The notes beneath the pieces were generated by a model, which saw only the letters and a program-made list of their open reading frames with translations, was not told where the DNA came from and did not search any database. Positions 1 through 11,425 of a DNA stretch of 64,000 nucleotides are shown here, piece by piece. The stretch's first letter is position 1; each line of letters begins with the position of its first letter. Source of the stretch: Ectocarpus siliculosus (taxonomy: Eukaryota > Sar > Phaeophyceae > Ectocarpales > Ectocarpaceae); contig FN649743.1 in NCBI GenBank assembly GCA_000310025.1, positions 4,525,579 through 4,589,578 of the forward strand, in the 5' to 3' direction. Made by a program: the position numbers and the translations under genes.

Positions 1-79
1 CCGACGCCCTCCTGTTGCGCTACGTTTCTCCCGCCTCCGTCAACTGCCTCTATGAAGCTTGGACCATCTTTGCGGGAAC

Positions 80-2705
80 ATGAAGTTTGCTCTTCGTGTG
101 GGGCTGCACCGCAACGTGCTGTGCCATGCGCACGGTACCGACGCGAGCCTGAAGGCCGCGCTCTTCTCGGTACTCTCTCGACCTGGCGACGACTACACGC
201 AGGTGCGTTGACCAATCGGCGAATTGCGTTTCCTCACGGGCCGAACACGGTAGCACATTCAAGGAGAACAACGTTGTACCCAAGCGCAACTTTCACGGCA
301 GTTTCCCAGAGGAGATACCCCCGCCACTCTCGCTGTCCTGGCTGGCTACGTCCTTTCGCTCAAGTGCCCCCCAACAACCGCGTGCACCCATCCGGAGCCC
401 TGTCCTTTCTTGTGTGCCAGGTTTTGGTCGTCGCGCGGAGTTTTCAAGACGAGTGTGATCTCTCTGTGATTTTCCACAAGTTCGCCGCGCTTACCGACAC
501 ACCCATGACGGTGAGTGTCTCAAATTGTCGGCACTACCACAAAGGATGGATTCGTAGTTCGCAACTAACCTATTATGAATGCAGAAAGTACGTCACGGGA
601 ACGGCTCGGCGCTTCCTCATGATTCCAAGCGCTTTGACATGGTCACGTTGGTTGTTTATTTTGTCTGTGGGCGTGGGTAGCACTTCGTCGCCGGAAGATG
701 CGCTGCTGTTCTTACCCCCCCGACAATAATCACGTGCGGTGGACATGGTGACAGGTTTCCATGGCGCTCCATTCCGACTGGCAAAAAGAGGTGCGAGCGC
801 AGGTGGTCATCGGCACTGCCTCGACCCTGTCCATCCTTCTGGACAGAGGCGTCCTCGACACGTCCAACGTGACAGCTTTCGCGGTTGACCTCGGCAATGA
901 CGACTCGTCGGTAAGAGTTCTACAGCAGCATCAGGGCCGAGACCAATAACCATGCGTTGTTTGGCATTTTCTGTATTTTTTGGCATGCTTTCGGGGCCGC
1001 GGGGGCATGGGGAAGAGCTGCAATACTCAGGAAGGCGTAGGCTGTTCGGTATTCTCGGGTTGCACCGACGTGCTTTCTGTGAACGTACCTGGCTGACAGA
1101 GAATTTTCTTTGCTGGAAAGAACCCACCAGGCGGAACCAAGAGGAATGCTTGCGTTCTGCGAAACTACGAAATCATCCCGGTGGGAGCCGGCAAGTTGTT
1201 GCTAGCAGAGAGACATTTCGGGCACCAACAGAGTATATGCAGGATACACCACGCACCCCACACCCCCGGCTGCAACTAGGCCAGAACCGCTTTCGCCCCG
1301 AAGGCTAGGAATCGAGCAGTGTCACAGCACAGGAACAGCAGCTACGGCACCAATCTTGATGACTGTCAGTACAAAAGCCGCGGGTTGTTGTTGTTGTTTT
1401 GTTGTTGTTTTTCTCACATTAGCTCTATAGTCCACAACAATGGGGAGCCCGTGGTCGCAAAACCCGGCACATACGACGCCGTGGGGAAACAAAACATTAA
1501 TAGAGTACAAACCACTCTGAAAAAGAAACCAAAATGATAGAAAGAAAAGAACAGCTACCGCACCGACCAGTCAAGAAAAGGAGCCCTAGGAATGTGTGTT
1601 TGCACCGATGGGTAGGCGGTAAAGGGGAACTTACAAACGCTGTTCCGGGGCTTACATGATGTAGGGGGCACAAGTCTCGCATTTCCACTAGGTACGGGAC
1701 TTACCGCGTGGTCAACGCAACGTTTTCCCTACCTTGTACCACGCTTTGGGGGGAGAAAGGGTTGATCAGTTGTTGAGGGGACATCCTCGGCCCTTTAGAT
1801 GGACCCTTTCTCTCTCGATACGTGTGTGGCACCTGTCACTGTTTATGATTCGCGTGGCACGGAAATACGTTAGCCTTCGAGAGAGCATTCTACATCACGA
1901 GCAATTCCCAGCCCCGCCGATCATAACGTAAGCAGCAAGCACAGTTGAACAGCTTGACGGTGCCCCACCGACCAGCTGACGAAGTTGTCGGGAGACGAGT
2001 TAACGCAACATCGGCAGTTGAAAAAATCGCGCAACGCATGCGTGCATGCTGCCGTGCCCTACCCGACACCTCTATCCTAGTTCTGCCAGAAGAAGCACAT
2101 GGCGATCATCGAAGGACCCTGCCTGTCCATCAAGCGCATGCTGCCTGGAACGTGTCAGTCAATGGTATTTGCTGGCGGCTATTACAGGTTTGAAGAAGAT
2201 GGAACGCTACCGTGACAGCTTGTCACCGCGCGCGACGTTGAGAGTGTACGCATCGCTTGCGAGTCGGGTTGCCCTTCGATGTTCAAGTTCCCATGACGAA
2301 GTACTCTTGACAGTGTGACCACGATAGCCGCCTTTGGGGTGGAGGTTGGAGGTCACACCAAATGTAATCACACGAACTTGTCGATATTCGTATTTCTGGC
2401 AATTTTTCTCGCGTTTCCAGCCTCCTTCGAGTGGAAGACACTGCATCCCCCCGTTTGTGCCATCCCATCGATCTTGATTATGGGCAATGATGGACAGCCC
2501 ACAAGCCTTGGTCTAGCCGGCTTAGCATACGGCAGCGATTGGCCCCCTTCTTACCCGCTCTTCCGTTCCCGTGCCGGTTCACCGTCATGCCTCTGACACC
2601 GTCTACACTCGTCCTTGGCATCCCGGCAGGGGGGTCAACCACTTTGCGACCGGACTCGCGCCCTCACCTAGCGTGTTTCGGAGCCTCAACCTCAACGCCA
2701 GGCCG
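80..2705 (+). pseudogene. Decayed DBP5/DDX19-like DEAD-box RNA helicase, N-terminal part
   Basis: Five exons in compatible phase are visible: about 80-202, 421-510, 755-910, 2090-2187 and 2630-2705. In order they resemble the first RecA-like domain of DBP5/DDX19 mRNA-export helicases: the RN(V/L) stretch before motif I, the LVxA stretch of motif Ia, a QVVIGTxxTL segment before motif II, a SIKRMLPxxCQ segment before motif III, and a FAxxLAPSPS segment after it. Catalytic motifs are lost. Motif I reads AHGTDASLK instead of a GKT loop, DEAD is replaced by DLGND, and SAT by AGG. Such a protein should not bind or hydrolyse ATP. Splice sites and reading frames are still intact, so it may be a recent pseudogene or an expressed non-catalytic derivative. 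The 5' start is not visible; exon 1 probably begins upstream of 80. Phase runs on into the ORF starting at 3018. Family assignment is by eye. Confidence 0.55.
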
Positions 2706-3017
2706 GTAGGTCCCGTCACCCTGAAGCCGATGCAACGGATAGGGTTCGTACTCATGCAGTTTGTCGGCTCAATGCTCCATTCTCCTGCAACAACCACGCC
2801 TTCCAATGTGTGGGTCTAGCTGCAAACAACGTAAACAACGGCGAACGCCTAACCAGAATTGGTACGCAGCCTCGACATGTACCTCATCGTTTGAACGTGC
2901 GGTACGCATCAATGTTTCGAGTACGCGTTACGCCTAGCGTAGGCGTTCCAAACCACCCTGGGTTACACTGTTGCATTGCCTTGGCACCACATCGTCAGGA
3001 ATCATGAGTCGGGAAAG

Positions 3018-4909
3018 GTATCACAGCTTTGTGAGCAAGAAAGGTATATTGCTGTTGGAGTATTACCCCCTCCAAACAAACCTCTGCAAATTTCGTGTGT
3101 GCTCTTCGCTGACCAGCTCCAAGAGGAACGCTGCTCGTCAGCGAGGGCCCTCTTCTCAGTGTGGGCCTTCACGGCTCTCTGCTACGCAGGATACTGGGTG
3201 CTGCCCCTGACCTTCCCTTCCTTCACCTCCTCCGCCACCGCCTTCCTCTGGGAACTCTTCGCTGCACTCGGTCGCGTCGCAGTGTCGACGGCGGGGCTCG
3301 TCGCCACCCTTTTGTGTGGGCTGTCTGCCTTGCTCGTCCACGCGACGACCGTCATCCTGGCGCTTCCCTACTTCACTGCCGGTCTCCTGGCGGCGATGGT
3401 GGGGCTCGTGGGCAACCTTCTGCGTGGGCTGTTTACCTCGCTCGTTCATCCGTCGACCATCATCCGGATGTTCTCCTCCTTCGTTGGCGGCCTCCCGGCG
3501 GCAACGGCGGGGGTCGTCGCCACCCTTTGGTGTGTGCTGTCTGCCGTGGTCGTTCACGTGATGACGATCATCCGGGTGCTTTCCCCTTACGCCGGCGGTC
3601 TCGCGGCGGCGACGACGGAGGTGGTGATGATCCTGTCCCAAGCGCTGTTCGCCGTGGTTGTTCCAGCCACTGCCACAGTGATCCGTGGGCTGTCCGTCTG
3701 TGCCTGCGGCCTCGTGGGGTTGCTGAGGATCATCGTCAGCCTGTGGTCGGAGCTGGCCATCACCACCATGGCCGGCAGACTGCTGTGGATCCTGGGGCGG
3801 CAAGAGCAGATACTTTCGACACCGGCCACAGCGACCTTGGCTGTGGCTTCTCCCCGGGCGGCAAGCGACGCCACCAACAACACCAACGCCTGTGTGCCGA
3901 AGGAAAAGGTGGACGGGAGTGCGGCAAGCGACGCCACCGACGCCTGTGTGCCGAAGGGAATGGTGGACGGGAGTGCGGCAAGCGACATCACCAACGCCTG
4001 TGTGCCGAAGGGAAAGGTGGACGGGCGTGCGGCAAGCGACATCACCAACGCCTGTGTGCCGATGGGAGAGGTGGACGGGAGTGCGGCAAGCGACATCACC
4101 GACGCCTGTGTGCCGATGGGAAAGGTGGACGGGAGTGCGGCAAGCGACACCAACGCCTGTGTGCCGATGGGAAAGGTGGACGGGAGTGCGGCAAGCGCCA
4201 TCACCAACGCCTGTGTGCCGATGGGAGAGGTGGACGGGAGTGCGGCAAGCGACATCACCAACGCCTGTGTGCCGAAGGGAAAGGTGGACGGGAGTGCGGC
4301 AAGCGACGCCACCAACGCCTGTGTGCCGAAGGGAAAGGTGGACGGGAGTGCGCAAGCGACGCCACCAACGCCTGTGTGCCGAAGGGGGAGGTGGACGGGA
4401 GTGCGGCAGGCGACGCCACCACCGCCTGTGTGACGAAGGGAAAGGTGGACGGGAGTGCGGCAAGCGATATCACCAACGCCTGTGTGCCGATGGGAAAGGT
4501 GGACGGGAGTGCGGCAAGCGATATCACCGACGCCTGTGTGCCGAAGGGAATGGTGGACGGGAGTGCGGCAAGCGCCATCACCAACGCCTGTGTGCCGATG
4601 GGAATGGTGGATGGGAGTGCGGCAAGCGATATCACCGACGCCTGTATGCCGAAGGGAATGGTGGACGGGAGTAGTGCGGCAAGCGACACCAACGCCTGTG
4701 TGCCGAAGGGAGAGGTGGACGGGAGTGCGGCAAGCGACACCACCGCCTGTATGCCGAAGGGAATGGTGGACGGCAGTGGAGCACCGGCCAGTGGCTCAGC
4801 TCTGCCAGGCCCTGGAAGCGCCTTCCTCGCCGATAATTCGCCCCCTCCTCTCTGCAATGTGCGCCCCCATTGGCCCCACAACCGAGCGTCAAGCCGCAGG
4901 GGAGGGTGA
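3018..4909 (+). CDS. Multi-pass membrane protein with nested 36- and 18-residue repeats (frameshifted)
   Basis: An exon opens after the AG at 3016-3017 in phase 0, the phase left by the helicase exon ending at 2705. Its first about 50 residues contain CVLFADQLQEERCSSARAL, which faintly resembles the IIFC region of helicase domain 2. From 3200 the protein is strongly hydrophobic with four 36-residue units (3294, 3402, 3510, 3618; exact 108-bp period), probably membrane-spanning. From 3858 come seventeen units of about 18 residues of the type AASDITNACVPKGKVDGS, each with one Cys. Unit 10 (4350-4402) is 53 bp long, so the frame shifts by one base. Before it the frame is that of 3018; after it the other frame carries the same repeat to a stop at 4909. 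I know of no family for this protein. It may be one gene with the helicase exons. The open antisense frames come from the stop-free repeat. Confidence 0.5.
3294..3725 (+). repeat. Four 108-bp coding repeats (36 aa, hydrophobic)
   Basis: Units begin at 3294, 3402, 3510 and 3618 with an exact 108-bp period. They encode hydrophobic segments alternating Leu/Val/Ala stretches with a short polar turn. The third-base and residue divergence between units is much larger than in the downstream 54-bp array, so this array looks older. The period is exactly twice 54 bp. Confidence 0.75.
3858..4777 (+). repeat. Coding minisatellite, 17 units of about 54 bp
   Basis: Units start at GCGGCAAGC and encode an 18-residue motif. 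Twelve units are 54 bp, three are 51, one 57 and one 63; all these are multiples of three. Unit 10 is 53 bp because one G is missing from GTGCGGCAAG near 4351. All six frames are largely open, because the unit contains no stop on either strand and its length is divisible by three. Confidence 0.9.
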
Positions 4910-5490
4910 AAACCAGCAGCACCCAGACTGCCCCGAATGTGTGCGTCTGCCTGGATGTGGTAGCACAGCCGATCTCCAAGCCGCAGCGGAGCCTCGCCGC
5001 CAGCAGCGCGCAGACACCAACCGCTCCCTGGGTATCGGCTCGCGTGCCCAGGTCTGAAAACGTGTACGTCTGACTGGTTGTTCTCAATGATCCATATCTT
5101 TCATGCCCAAGAAAATATCTGACGGAAGGCGTTTGACAGGATGCATGGTGTAGTTTCCTGAGATTGCGACAGGACGCAAAACTGGGCGTGCACGAGGTCT
5201 GTGGCGAATTATGTCCCGTGATGAAATCATTCCGTTGACACGAAAAATATTTGGGGCTCTCTTGATTACAATCTGGTATTGCTCGGGCTCTTCCGGTACC
5301 CTGTTTGTGCCATGGGTTCAGCGAAAGAAGGAATACGCGGGATGCGCCATTTGGGAGTTTGCGTGGCGTACAATGAACGACCAGGTCTTCCTTAGAGGAT
5401 CGTACTGACTCCCCTTCGCTTCCTCTTAACCTCTCCCCCCCGGGTTCGAACTTGGTTGATTCATCGCTGGAACTCGTCTCTCTACGTCAG
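4910..5490. other. Spacer with no clear gene
   Basis: Just after the stop at 4909, another frame stays open to 5057 with two similar Pro-Gln-Ser/Thr-rich blocks. It may be the real C-terminus of the repeat protein after a second indel or an unrecognised splice. From 5058 to 5490 I see no gene. Upstream exons of the protease starting at 5491 may lie here, but none could be supported. Confidence 0.4.
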
Positions 5491-8400
5491 GGGAATCACC
5501 AACCGCAGCGAGACCGTTTGCTACAACCGGTGCTTCTTAAACTCGGTTGTGCAACTGCTGAGGGTCTCCCCCGGCCTCGTGAGCCTGCTGCTGCGAGAGG
5601 CGAAGGTTGGGCCTGCCGGTACGTGCCTTCCCCTGTGTGCGCCCACGTTTGACGATGATTGACGTATTCGTGCACGTTGTCCCCAACTGATGTGGAACAA
5701 TAGCCCAGACGATCATTTGGAAACCATTGCGCGGCACAAGAAGTACGTGTCCATGCTTCGCGTCCAGCGAGCGTGGAGGCACACCTGGGCGTGACCCGTC
5801 ACAGGAAGTTTACCCAAGACGCCACCTTCTCTCTTACGTTCTAGGTGCTGTTGGTGTTGTGGCCGTCGTCGTCATCGTTGCACTCGGTTTCCCGCAACGC
5901 CTCGTCGTCGAGTTTCTTTGCCGTGCAGCCTGCACAAGTTGCCTACTTCAGTTGGGCTGATAAATTGGTCGTCTTGAAACCCATGTTGTCGATGGCCCGG
6001 ACAACAGCTTAAACAATACGGCGAGCGAGGGAATAGTTTCTTTCCATTCTCCCGATGGTTGATTGGTAAACATTGATCGAATCCCCTCGTGGTTGCAATG
6101 AATCGTGACGCAGCACGGCTGCTGGAGGGAGGGCGCTTGTGGAGCGACCCCGCCCCTCGAACGTTGGAGGAGCTCCAAAACGACCTCCTCTACCAGCTGG
6201 CAATGGTTCTGAAGGCGGGCCCAAGGCGGGTAGTCGCGTGGTACGAGATAATATGTGATCTACTAGATGCTTGAAGATGTTGTTGGACTATGAGGGATCG
6301 CCAGACAGCGTGGTTCCTAACGCCAATGGTATGCAGGCTTGGGTGGTGGCGGCGGAGCGAGTCCTTGCAATAGCAGAGCCAGCATGCAAATTTCCACTTG
6401 TTGCAGAACCGTTCAAAGCTGGAACAACGAAGTTTTTGCCTACCTCCGGCGGTTTCCTCTGCTCGTTGTCCTTGCCGTGCAACCACTGCAGATCTCACGA
6501 TACGCAAGGAGATCATTTCCACGTACTCCTCGACCTGTGCCATCATAACCAACGCCTTCGTAGCGTGACGGTTTGGTGCGGTTTTGTCCCGTGAACGACC
6601 GAAGATGTTCTCGGTGTTGTAAATTGTAAGACCGCCTCTATTTTCAGTTCCCACGTACTTGGAAGCCCCTGGCAACAATGCTCCGCCATCCACAGCATGC
6701 ATCTAACCGGCGCCCAATCCATACATGAGACACCTCACGTTCACGTTCACGTCATGTTTCGTTCTACATGGTTCCCGCTCGGTGGCCGCAACGGCACTGC
6801 GGGCTGGTAGCTGCTTCCACGAGCAACCCATCCCCTGTCATCGATCATCGAAGGCCAAGGGCCTGCATGCATGTCCTACGCACTTGCATCGATTCGCACC
6901 GCAAGCACATGAGTGTGGTGATGCCTCTGTTGCAGTCGAGGCGATCACTAGACAGCATCGGAAGTTAGGAATGTAACCAGCGGCTGTCCTCCCACCCCCA
7001 CCTATCGCCCGAACGAACGCCTGCCCCGAATACGAACAGTCCATGGAGGTGGGAGGGACCGAGCCCACTGCCATGAAAAAGCTCGATCTCGCGACGCGGA
7101 CTCTTCTTGCGGGGAGAGACAGGGCGGGTATTTAGGTCTGCCGTATGGCGTGATAGCGCCCGAGCGTTGTCGTAACGGTAGGGTCGTTGTGAAGCCAGTG
7201 ATAACTTCTTCGCGTCTTACCTTCGCCACCGAACGAATATCCGACTTGGGGTAATCGCAGGGTACTGTCGAACGATTCTCCTTGAGGTCTCCCAACTTTC
7301 CTAAACGTTTCCACGTAGTGGGTCGCTCTCGACTGGAACTCTACTCTTGTCACGAGCAATTATAATAGTCCGCCCCGCAACCTTGACTCGACTTCACGGC
7401 ATTTTCCTCGAACCATAGTACTACTAGAGGCCACTATCAGCCGGCTCCCCCCGGTCTGATTCAGCGTGATTTTCACTCCAGGCCTCGCCTTCTGCGCATA
7501 CCGCTACGCGATTTTTGTGACCAACAGGGAGTCAAATTGAGGCGACAAGAGGATGCCGTCGAGACACTCCAGGTATTCGTCGAGGCGATATTCTCCGTCT
7601 TCGAGCCGGAGGTAACAACGCCCGCCGTGATGATGGCAACAGAGTACAGCAGGTTCAGTAGCTCTTCGACCCTTCCTGCAGAAGATTGCAACGGCACTGA
7701 TCGGAAAGGATTCGCCGCCCTTGCTTTTTCGAGCGGATAGTCCAAGTGTTGTCGCCTTGTGTGAATGGGGCGCTCCTCGACATTGAGAATTACTCCAGAC
7801 ACTTGAGTGCGGCGAGTGCAGCGAAACACGCAGCACCACCGGTTAAACGGTAGAATGCTGCAGTTGCAAGGTACCCATTGCTTCACACGGCTTGCATGTA
7901 GGCACAGTCGAACTTCGGGTAAGTACACAACTGTTACTTGCTACAGAAATAATTTCCCTAAGAAGGGGAAATGTCCATACGTTTGATACTCCCCCTTATG
8001 TTGTACATTATGTGGGCCACCATGCCTGTGAAAAAGGGAGTTTCCTTAATATTGGTGTCCTCATGCGAGGCACGACTGACTGTAATTGGTGCCACGAACA
8101 AGAGCAAATGCTGCCTGTTGTTTTCAGGAGATCTCCTTCATGGACTGTGGTGACTTCGTCCACGCCGGCTGCCACAACGACGGCTGCAACCCCGTGAGTG
8201 GTTACCGTTGGAAGTGGTGTTGCCATATTGTCGTTATCCTCTTTTCGTTCCGATAAGTGTTACCACTGCGACGTACAAGTCGGGCGCGGAACGTGGTGAC
8301 CACAGGTACCCAATCACCCGCATTTCTGTACAGCAACAGTCGAGGTAGGGTGCCTTCGGCATGTTCAGACCCTTGCAGCACGCGCCCTCAAAATGAATCG

Positions 8401-10531
8401 GTGAACGTAGCAGGATCGTCACTCTCTCGGTAATGACTGCATGTCTCAGATTGACCATCCTTAGAGATGTCTCTCCCAAGGGTGGCAATGCCAGCCGCAT
8501 TTGTTCTCGTCTAAATGTCATCGCTTGAGGCCAGAAACGGCGCGTGGGTACACAAAATAGCGGGATAAGCATGCGACCGAACGAAGTAGTTTGTGCTTTA
8601 TCCCAAGGTTCGTTTCGCGACTGTTTCGTGACCGATCATACCATAGTTCCGAGGTCCGGGGATAGTACCTGCGGCCAGCGACCTCTTGGTTAGCCCGGGC
8701 CGATAAATGACCTGCGTGCGAACAAGGGAGTTGGATCTCGACCCGGTGTGATGCCCGGAAACTAAACTCAAGTGGTTCCTCGGTGCCTGTATCCCTGTGT
8801 GTCGCTGCAGATCGTCCAGCTGCGATTCCCAGGGGTTCTGCCCGTGGAGCCCTTGAAGGTGGACTACACCAGCGCGAGAGATGTCGCAGAGCTGGAGGAA
8901 GACTTCGGGGAGCTTATGCAGGGCGTGAGGGACAGCGGCAAGACCGAGCTCTCCTTCCTGCAAACAACTTGCGTTTACTTTCCCTCTGCTCGATGACGTA
9001 CGTATCCTGATTCCCAACCCCACCCACTTCACAGAAAGGCGTAGAAATCGCAAGCAACACTGCATATCGTCCTTGCACATGCCAATCTCTTCTTCCAAAG
9101 ACGCATTCATCTACCCTGCAGCCCCGTGTTAAGAGGGGGAAGAACGTCCTGAAACCTTCACAAATGGTGCCCGGGTGAAGTGTACCGATGTTTTTGTCAC
9201 AGGGGGCGTGCTTTCAAGGACCAGGGTCGCTTTTCGCGGACAACATGTTCGGTACCCCGAGCGGGTGTGTCCGTCCGTCCATGATGGACGGTGTGCGGTA
9301 AAATTGAGAATACTACCCAGAGAAAATACTACTGGTACATGTTACTACGCAAAGATGATAGACAAGGGGCTACATGACACTTCGATGAAACATTTCACCT
9401 GAAACATTTCCACGGATTATCATGCGCATGGCCTGTGTTCCGCTTTGCTTGACACATGTTATATGTCTTCCCCAGATCGAGGACTGGGAAGGTTGCGCTA
9501 GCCACGCCTGCCCTGCGTTCTACCACGCGGAGGTTGGTGACACCATGGCCTTCCCTGATTTTCGCTCGTTTCTCCTCGGCGGTGGAGGAAAAGCAGAGAG
9601 CTTCCTCGCTGCCATCGGTAGGGCTGTTGGTAGATGGCCGATCTATTGGTTGTATGAAACATCGAAGGTCTCCCCCAACGTTTCGCGCAAGTCAAGACCC
9701 ACGTTCCTAGGCATTCTGCAAGCGCGACGAACCCTGAGGGTCCATATGTTGGGGTGTCTCATGGTACGCCAGCGAAGTCTGTGGCGCTGAGAGGCGTTTG
9801 AGACTCGCTGCGCGAGAGTTGTTCTCAAATCTTTGTAGGCGTGACGCGCTACTTAACATTCGCACATCTTGCATACCACAGGAGAAGAAGACGCTCCAGC
9901 TCGGGACTTCGCCGCAGTCGCTCTTGGTCCCGATATTTCGGAACGTAACTGGGTGAGACTTCAACCTCCCATGCTGTGCACGGCGTAGTGTACATTCAGC
10001 AGTTCGTTGCACAATCTTGCCACCAACCATACACCTGCACCGACATGCTTGGATGAACGTCGCCTCAAAAGAAGGTTCCAATTGTTGGAAGTCGAGAATA
10101 TTGAGTTAATAGGCTTTCAGTATCAACCACCTAGCGACGAGCTTGCCGGAAATTCATCGAATAGCATAGCTTCAGCCCGACTACCGTAATGGAGCTTGAG
10201 ATACTCGGGGTTTGTGTTTCTGTGGTGATGCTTCATCTAGTGTTCTTGCATGCTTTCTTCCGCACTCTCGCTGATGCTGCACGCCAGACAACCCCAAAAT
10301 AGAGATTGTCACCAAGGGTGAATGTCCATCTTGGCATTCCGTGCATGCATGCTCACAAACAAGCAGGATCTTTGAGGCAAGCGCCGTAGTGATGCACACT
10401 GGTTTGGGATTCACGAAAGGAGCCTTGCATGTATTGGGTGATGCCCCGTGGCTGACTCACGACTGACCTTTTACCCTCTGGTTGGTGTTCCTCACATAGG
10501 CAAATAGCAAGTTCGTTCATTGTGGCTCTCA

Positions 10532-10601
<70 letters not shown>

Positions 10602-11425
10602 GCTGCTGCTGCTGCTGCTGCTGTCGTTGCTGATGGTGATGATGATGGTCGGTTCCCGGCGCTGTTGTCGCTACCACTATCTTCGTCGAGCATGCCGCCA
10701 TTACTTCGCTTTCACGTTCGGAACGTGTTTCGCCAGGTCCAAGATCACCAGGGACGTGACATTCCCCCTGGACGACTTGGAGCTGATCACAACCGAAGCC
10801 GGCGGCACGCGTGAGTGACGAGCCTGCACACACCTCCAACTTCGTGTTTGATGCCCGACGATCGAAATCACACATACGTCCGCAGTTACATCCCGCGAAG
10901 GGCTGCGTGCACACCGTGTGAACCCCCAGTGACTTTTACCGCATGGGCGGGCTGGGATGCGGGGGCTACCCTTCAACTTGCCTGACCCCGCACATGACTG
11001 GTCCGCATCTCGCTACTACTGCAGTAGGAGTACACTTTCCCCAGGGGTGGACGCGACCGACCAGCGCTACACGTAGCGCTCCCCGATTTTCCAGCTCTTC
11101 CCGAAGTCGAAGCCTGTTGGTTTAAGCCTCGTCCTGCAGCGTGAAGTGACGACTATTCCCCTTTCCCTTCGCCGTGTTCTCTGTATTTTGCTTGAAACGC
11201 AACACCAACTCGCCAGCAACAACGACGCACTACATGGCGGTCGCCGTCATGCAGCACTGGGGTCCCCACTGCACCAGCGGCCACAACGTGACCCTCGTGC
11301 GGAAGGACTCGAATGCAGGGTCCGACTGGTGGCTGTGCAACGACGAGGACATCCTCTCGGTCTCGTCCGCTTGTGTCGCTCGGAACGCCGTGGCGGTGTT
11401 GTACCGCCGGGTGCCAGATTCCTAG
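5491..11425 (+). CDS. Ubiquitin-specific protease (USP/UCH family, peptidase C19), multi-exon
   Basis: A cysteine protease that removes ubiquitin from proteins. Exons read by eye: 5491-5618 (Cys box, GITN...CYNRCFLNSVVQLL, nucleophile in RCFLNS), 6114-6229 (LEELQNDLLYQLAMVL), 7528-7611 (QEDAVETLQVFVEAI, the QDAxE box), 8128-8193 (Cys/His-rich, ISFMDCGDF...CHNDGC), 8811-8972, 9476-9617 (CASHACPAF), 9882-9952 (KKTLQLGTSPQSLLVPIF), 10737-10810 (KITRDVTFPLDDLEL) and 11217-11425 (His box HYMAVAVMQHWG...GHN, then WWLCNDED and AVLYRR before the stop). Phases agree except across the intron 9618-9881, which is one base off; a missed micro-exon or an inactivating change is possible. The Cys box has extra residues between GITN and the nucleophile, and GHN replaces the usual GHY. 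The 5' end is not found. Nucleophile, His and Asp/Asn positions are all present, so activity is plausible. Confidence 0.65.
10530..10623 (+). repeat. (TTG)n-(CTG)n microsatellite in USP intron
   Basis: More than twenty TTG triplets are followed by several CTG triplets, about 110 bp upstream of the splice acceptor of exon 10737-10810. A poly-Leu ORF on the plus strand and a poly-Gln ORF on the minus strand here are translations of this tract, not genes. Confidence 0.9.

Noticed and set aside
3156-4881. Long antisense ORFs over the 54-bp repeat array
   Set aside because: The repeat unit has no stop in any frame and its length is divisible by three, so all frames are open. Only the plus frame links to a hydrophobic domain and a phased upstream exon.
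10492-10914. Poly-Gln protein on the minus strand
   Set aside because: It is the translation of the TTG/CTG microsatellite in a USP intron.
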